Origin: Candidatus Avimonoglobus intestinipullorum | GTDB lineage: Bacteria > Bacillota > Clostridia > UBA1381 | Direction: 5' to 3' | DNA length: 10,042 bases | NCBI GenBank assembly: GCA_018714645.1 | Contig: DVND01000076.1 | Coordinates: 1-10,042 of the forward strand | In this document: positions 6,899-10,042 of the stretch, one piece after another | Numbering within the stretch: position 1 is the stretch's first letter | How the letters are laid out: every line of letters starts with the position of its first letter | Position numbers and translations under genes: made by a program | The notes under the pieces: model-generated | Told to the model about the DNA's origin: nothing | The model's input: the letters and a program-made list of their open reading frames with translations, nothing else | Databases searched by the model: none

Positions 6899-8629
6899 TT
6901 ACCAAATTTCTGCCTGCTCCGATCCTGTTCCATTTTCCCTGTCGTCCAGATGATGCTCCTGCAACATCGTTGTCAGGTCTATTTCCAACTGCCGGTTCAT
7001 TATGTCAATTTCCGCCTGCAGTTTTCGCGCTTCTTCCCTTGCGGAATAGTCGTCCTGTGCACTCAAAATCTCCAGTTCCGCCTGCTTATCCCGGACGCTC
7101 TTCTGTGCGTCAAGCCAGTTGTTTAAATCAGCGTTCAGCCGTGCCAATTCCTGCTCATTCATATACTCTAATTGTGTCAGCTTCACGTTGTATCCAAACT
7201 CCGCCGCCATCTGTTCTAACATGTATTTATTGCTCTCCTTCAGTTCAAATGCAGTGATACGGTTGCTCTCGTCCACGCGGATGTCGCTCTCTGTGCGGTC
7301 TCTTATATACGGGTCGTCCTCCAGCGTCGTTTCCGCATACCGGCTTGTGGTGTCGTCGTACCGGCCTACGTCTTTTGCGGCGTCAACCGCAGCGCTCTTT
7401 GTTTCTAACTGGGACAAGCTGTTCGCATACTCCTCTGCCTCCGCCGCGCGCTGTTCCGCATCGCGGTTCTTTAACTCGTCATACTGTTCATTGTAATAGT
7501 CGCGCGCCAATTCATTTGCATATCCGCGTCTGTTGTAATCGCTGTCACCCAATCCCATCAGCCGGTCATAAGCGTCTATTCTCCGCTGCTGTTCGTCTTG
7601 GAATCTGGCATAGGCATTCTGCTGCAGCTCCGGCACGCGGTCGTTTAACTGCTGCAGGTAATAATCCAGCTGCTGCGCCGCTCCGGCCTGCGCCATGCTG
7701 GTCATGTTCCCGCCGTTCTGGGCCATCAGCTGTGCCGCCGCGTTCCTGTAGGCGCGCTGTCCCTCCCGTTCATACTGTTCCTTATATGCCTGGTACGCGG
7801 GGTCGCTCTCCAAATCATATGTAAACCGCGCATTACGCAGTGCCGCCAACTCGTTTTCCAACCTGGATGCATAATTGTCTTTCCAGTAATTATACGCCTC
7901 ATCAGCCCGTTTTACGCCCGCCTGCTGTGCCAACGCCGCATATGCTTGATCCAACACGCTTTTCGGCGCATAAGAACGCCCGTTTTCAATAAATGCCACT
8001 GGTAACTCTCTCCCTCCCAAATAAACCTTTCCGTTTTCATATACCGGCTGTACCGTAATCCCAGTGTCTGATACATAATCCGCCACGCGGACAAGTTCGT
8101 CTCCGCCCTGGCTGTAAATATCCCGGATAAAGTTGTTTACATCGCCCTCGTTTGCATAGCTTACGCCGTCTGTGACGGTTGCCGGCTTAAATTTTAATCC
8201 GTTATAAGTGACGTTCGTCCCGTCCCATCCAATACTGCTGTTTTTCAGTCCAGCGTTTGTCAACTGCTGCCGGACAGCAGTTTGCCCTTGATTGTTATAC
8301 GTGTTCTGCCGCCGCTGTGCAGAATAATTGTTCCCAATCCCAAAACCGCCCACAGGCGTTTTTACGGCCGTCCCGCCTGTACTTGTATTGGTTCCTGCAA
8401 TTCCATTTCCGCCTGTGTTTGTCCCAAATGCCGTTTTCCCGCTTGCCGCCGGGTCTCCTGTATACATGCCCGCCGGCGCGCTTGTATTTTTTTTCGTGGC
8501 GGCCGCTGTCCCCTGTGATGTATTTGCGCCGTTGTTTTGTATTTGTGCCGCGGCTTGTTTTTTTAAATTTTTTCCGATCGCTCCGGCAACCGCTCCGACC
8601 GCGGTTCCAATTGTATTCCATAGTGCCAT
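6899..8629 (-). CDS. Putative virion-internal / DNA-ejection protein, coiled-coil, 576 aa
   Basis: This is a complete gene, ATG at 8629 to TAA at 6899-6901. Residues 5-20 form a small-residue Gly/Ala helix (TIGTAVGAVAGAIGK, a glycine-zipper pattern) followed by lysines, suggesting membrane contact. Residues 30-110 are Gly/Asn/Thr-rich low complexity. Residues 120-235 are a beta-alpha region made of two copies of one module 62 residues apart. Residues 240-410 and about 455-560 are long charged helices rich in Gln, Ala, Tyr, Glu and Arg, probably coiled coils. Residues 276-320 carry DPAYQAYKEQYEREGQRA and a Gly-Gly/Met-rich turn, a pattern I recall from hypothetical proteins of Clostridia phages. 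There is no signal peptide and no enzyme motif. Its position between the portal and the giant M23 protein, plus its helical nature, recalls P22-type ejection proteins (gp7, gp16, gp20), but this is analogy. A scaffold or head-tail adaptor is possible. The gene is certain; the role is inferred. Confidence 0.8.
   Translation of the reverse strand: MALWNTIGTAVGAVAGAIGKNLKKQAAAQIQNNGANTSQGTAAATKKNTSAPAGMYTGDPAASGKTAFGTNTGGNGIAGTNTSTGGTAVKTPVGGFGIGNNYSAQRRQNTYNNQGQTAVRQQLTNAGLKNSSIGWDGTNVTYNGLKFKPATVTDGVSYANEGDVNNFIRDIYSQGGDELVRVADYVSDTGITVQPVYENGKVYLGGRELPVAFIENGRSYAPKSVLDQAYAALAQQAGVKRADEAYNYWKDNYASRLENELAALRNARFTYDLESDPAYQAYKEQYEREGQRAYRNAAAQLMAQNGGNMTSMAQAGAAQQLDYYLQQLNDRVPELQQNAYARFQDEQQRRIDAYDRLMGLGDSDYNRRGYANELARDYYNEQYDELKNRDAEQRAAEAEEYANSLSQLETKSAAVDAAKDVGRYDDTTSRYAETTLEDDPYIRDRTESDIRVDESNRITAFELKESNKYMLEQMAAEFGYNVKLTQLEYMNEQELARLNADLNNWLDAQKSVRDKQAELEILSAQDDYSAREEARKLQAEIDIMNRQLEIDLTTMLQEHHLDDRENGTGSEQAEIW
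7925..8227 (-). repeat. Diverged tandem duplication of a ~40-residue module inside the 576-aa protein
   Basis: Residues 135-173 and 197-235 of the 576-aa protein align without gaps at a constant offset of 62. Identical pairs are V140/V202, G144/G206, A150/A212, G155/G217, S157/S219, Y158/Y220 and A159/A221. Conservative pairs include W135/Y197, D136/E198, F147/L209 and D154/N216. Each copy looks like two or three short beta strands (V-x-Y/L-x-G turn, then G-x-S-Y-A) leading into a helix. The DNA copies are diverged, so this is an old duplication. The layout vaguely recalls copper-amine-oxidase N-like stress or wall-binding modules, but I cannot assign a family. Confidence 0.5.
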
Positions 8630-8638
8630 TTTTTCTTT

Positions 8639-8643
8639 CTCCT
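8639..8643 (-). promoter_or_regulatory. Ribosome-binding site of the 576-residue virion protein
   Basis: The minus strand reads AGGAG here, inside a purine-rich GAGAGGAGAAAG run, with 9 nt to the ATG at 8629. It lies in the 15-nt gap after the portal stop codon. It supports 8629 as the start rather than the ATG that overlaps the portal stop at 8646-8648, which has only a weak AAGGG upstream. Confidence 0.8.
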
Positions 8644-8644
8644 C

Positions 8645-10042
8645 TCATATGGTCCCTTGCCCAATGTCAATCGGGACAAATTCCTCTGTGCCTGGCGCAC
8701 TAACGCCTGCCGGATCCATCAGTCCCGCCAATCCCGGTTCCGCATATAACTCCGTCGGGGCGAACTGTCCTGCCCCGCCCCCGGAAGCCGCGGCCTGTGC
8801 CTGCGCCATTTGTTCCTGTACCAGTTGATTCTGCGCGTTTATTTCCTGCATCCGCTGCATGATTTTTTCTTTTCCGTCAAACTGCATTGCCTCCAATGCC
8901 ACTAAACTCATTTCCAAGTTCTGCGGATTGAAAAATCCCGCCTGATACAGCGTCATGACAGTCTGATTATTCATTTCCCTTGTAAACGGGTTTTGCCGCT
9001 GTGGAAGAACTTCCACGTCAAATTCCGCATTTCTGTAAATGGTTCCAATTGGGAACCCAAACGCGTCCCGTTCTTCTTCCGCTTTTAGGAGCATATCGTT
9101 AGACAACGCCGCAAATGCTTTTTCCCCCTGGTCGTTTGTAATGCGGTAAATCCGCTCCTCTTTGTAAAATTCGCGCATCAATTCAATACAGAGCACCACA
9201 ATTTTTTTATAAGCGTCGTAAGAATCGTCAATCATGGCGCGTGAGAGCTTTTCACCTGCCTGCTGTAACATCGTGATCGCGCTTGCCGCAGTCACGCCGT
9301 TTGCGGTTCCGCCCTGCTGAAAATCCCGGTTCCCGATTACTTCTTTTAACTCCGCAATCTTTTCGTTTCGGTGGGTCAATATCTGGTTTGGGAGCGCTTG
9401 TGCCTGAAACGGTTTTAAATGCGTTTCGTCCAGGCTCCCCTGTACCGTGATGATCGGGTTTGAAAAATCCTGAAACTGATCCATATTGACTGCGCCGTTT
9501 TCCTTTGCAAACCACCGCTGCTGTCCCGCCATCATGGAATTTTTCAAAATAATTGCATCCAGCTTGTCGATGTAGCGCTGTGGATTGCGTATCACGTCCA
9601 CAATGCCGTATCCAAACGGGCAATCCTCCTCCGGGTACAGGCAATCAAACACTACCGGATACATGCCGTGCCGGTAAAGCCCTTCTTCATATCCCGGCGT
9701 GTCCTCCGTCGCGTCAATGACCGTATCCTTTACAAACTTTATCAGTTGTACGCCTTTTCCTGGTTTTTTGTAGTAACAGTCGATCACCTCGGTACGGTCA
9801 TAAACGGTGGAGGTGTCCGAGTAACTCTCCACCGTCGCGTCCCCCACAAATAAATTTTTAAATTCTGGATATTGTTCCCGCAGTAATTGATTGTCCACTG
9901 CGTTTGTGATGAATAAAAATTGGGAATCCTGTACATTTTCTAAATGCATATCGCAATATATGGACATCATATTAATGGCTTTTATCTGAATGTCGTCGCT
10001 CTCCTGGTTGTAAAATACGCCGTAAACAGCGGTTCCATGCTT
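8645..10042 (-). CDS. P22-like phage portal protein, C-terminal part (N-terminus beyond right edge)
   Basis: The frame is open from the window edge, so the true start lies past 10042 and the methionine at 9970 is internal. The 465 visible codons end in TGA at 8645-8647. The portal is the dodecameric ring at one capsid vertex through which DNA is packaged and ejected. The call rests on resemblance to portals of the P22 type in Firmicutes phages: the opening KHGTAVYGVFYNQ strand, then VQDSQFLFITNAVDNQLL, a YRHGMYPVVFDCLYPEEDCP stretch, a helix with YIDKLDAIILKNSMM (the portal stem region), GNRDFQQGGTANGVTAASAI, and SRAMIDDSYDAYKKIVVLCI. The last 80 or so residues are Gln/Ala-rich, then Gly/Pro-rich and probably flexible. 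It is first in the visible operon, 15 nt before the next gene. The terminase is expected just beyond the right edge. I am confident of the family; the full length is unknown. Confidence 0.9.
   Translation of the reverse strand, partial: KHGTAVYGVFYNQESDDIQIKAINMMSIYCDMHLENVQDSQFLFITNAVDNQLLREQYPEFKNLFVGDATVESYSDTSTVYDRTEVIDCYYKKPGKGVQLIKFVKDTVIDATEDTPGYEEGLYRHGMYPVVFDCLYPEEDCPFGYGIVDVIRNPQRYIDKLDAIILKNSMMAGQQRWFAKENGAVNMDQFQDFSNPIITVQGSLDETHLKPFQAQALPNQILTHRNEKIAELKEVIGNRDFQQGGTANGVTAASAITMLQQAGEKLSRAMIDDSYDAYKKIVVLCIELMREFYKEERIYRITNDQGEKAFAALSNDMLLKAEEERDAFGFPIGTIYRNAEFDVEVLPQRQNPFTREMNNQTVMTLYQAGFFNPQNLEMSLVALEAMQFDGKEKIMQRMQEINAQNQLVQEQMAQAQAAASGGGAGQFAPTELYAEPGLAGLMDPAGVSAPGTEEFVPIDIGQGTI

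Noticed and set aside
6589..6933. Minus-strand 114-codon frame across the junction of the two large genes
   Set aside because: It overlaps the end of one gene and the start of the next in a different frame, and it contains the strong ribosome-binding site that serves the giant gene.
6700..7257. Plus-strand open frame of 185 codons with a hydrophobic start
   Set aside because: The Phe/Val run is the complement of the Lys/Gln/Thr-rich N-terminus of the giant protein. It spans the junction of two real genes on the other strand.
8262..8282. 8-bp inverted repeat around a 5-nt loop
   Set aside because: It falls in the coding sequence for an Arg-Gln-Gln-Leu stretch, lacks a T-tract and has no regulatory context.
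8295..8648. Minus-strand 117-codon frame whose ATG overlaps the portal stop (ATGA)
   Set aside because: It lies almost entirely inside the 576-aa gene in another frame, has only a weak Shine-Dalgarno, and its very basic product looks like an out-of-frame reading. Kept only as a low-interest frameshift idea.
8328..8828. Plus-strand open frame of 166 codons rich in Val/Pro/Ala
   Set aside because: It is antisense to the end of the portal gene and the start of the 576-aa gene; the apparent hydrophobicity mirrors Gly/Asn/Thr-rich coding.
9252..9644. Minus-strand 130-codon frame
   Set aside because: It is an out-of-frame reading within the well-recognised portal gene.
1..10042. tRNA genes, CRISPR array, insertion sequence, integration site
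   Set aside because: I looked on both strands and saw no cloverleaf, no regularly spaced direct repeats, no transposase frame and no terminal inverted repeats. Non-coding DNA is only the 15-nt and 35-nt gaps.

Overview
The window is a fragment of a tailed bacteriophage or prophage late (structural) module. All convincing genes lie on the minus strand, so they read from the right end (10042) to the left end (1). Base composition is mixed, near 50% G+C by eye. The Shine-Dalgarno sequences are strong (AAAGGAGG, AGGAG). The portal and the very large virion protein resemble proteins I know from phages and prophages of Clostridia (gut Lachnospiraceae/Oscillospiraceae type). I infer a Firmicutes host. 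The sequence does not show whether this is a free phage or an integrated one, because no integrase, att site or host gene is present.

Layout in transcription order. (1) 10042-8645: C-terminal part (465 codons visible) of a P22-like portal protein, cut by the right edge. (2) 8629-6899: a complete 576-residue protein with a glycine-zipper N-terminus, a low-complexity linker, an internally duplicated beta-alpha module and long Gln/Ala/Tyr-rich helices. It is probably a virion-internal or DNA-ejection protein. (3) 6863-1: the first 2287 codons of one uninterrupted giant gene, cut by the left edge. In order it carries a disordered Lys/Gln/Thr-rich N-terminus, a complete M23 (LytM-type) peptidoglycan endopeptidase, glycine-rich membrane-like helices, an HExxH zincin, a domain resembling the LPD3/BECR nuclease family of phage polyvalent proteins, a long coiled coil, and a large helical C-terminal region with another membrane-like helix.

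The genes are separated by only 15 and 35 nt, each with a good ribosome-binding site, and I see no promoter or terminator between them, so they form one operon. A working model, which is inference, is that the portal forms the DNA gate of the capsid and that the other two proteins are packaged near it and leave with the genome. The M23 domain would open the Gram-positive wall, the glycine-rich helices would help cross the membrane, and the zincin and nuclease-like domains would act in the host cytoplasm. That would make the giant protein a 'polyvalent' effector. No RNA gene, CRISPR array, insertion sequence or convincing plus-strand gene was found.
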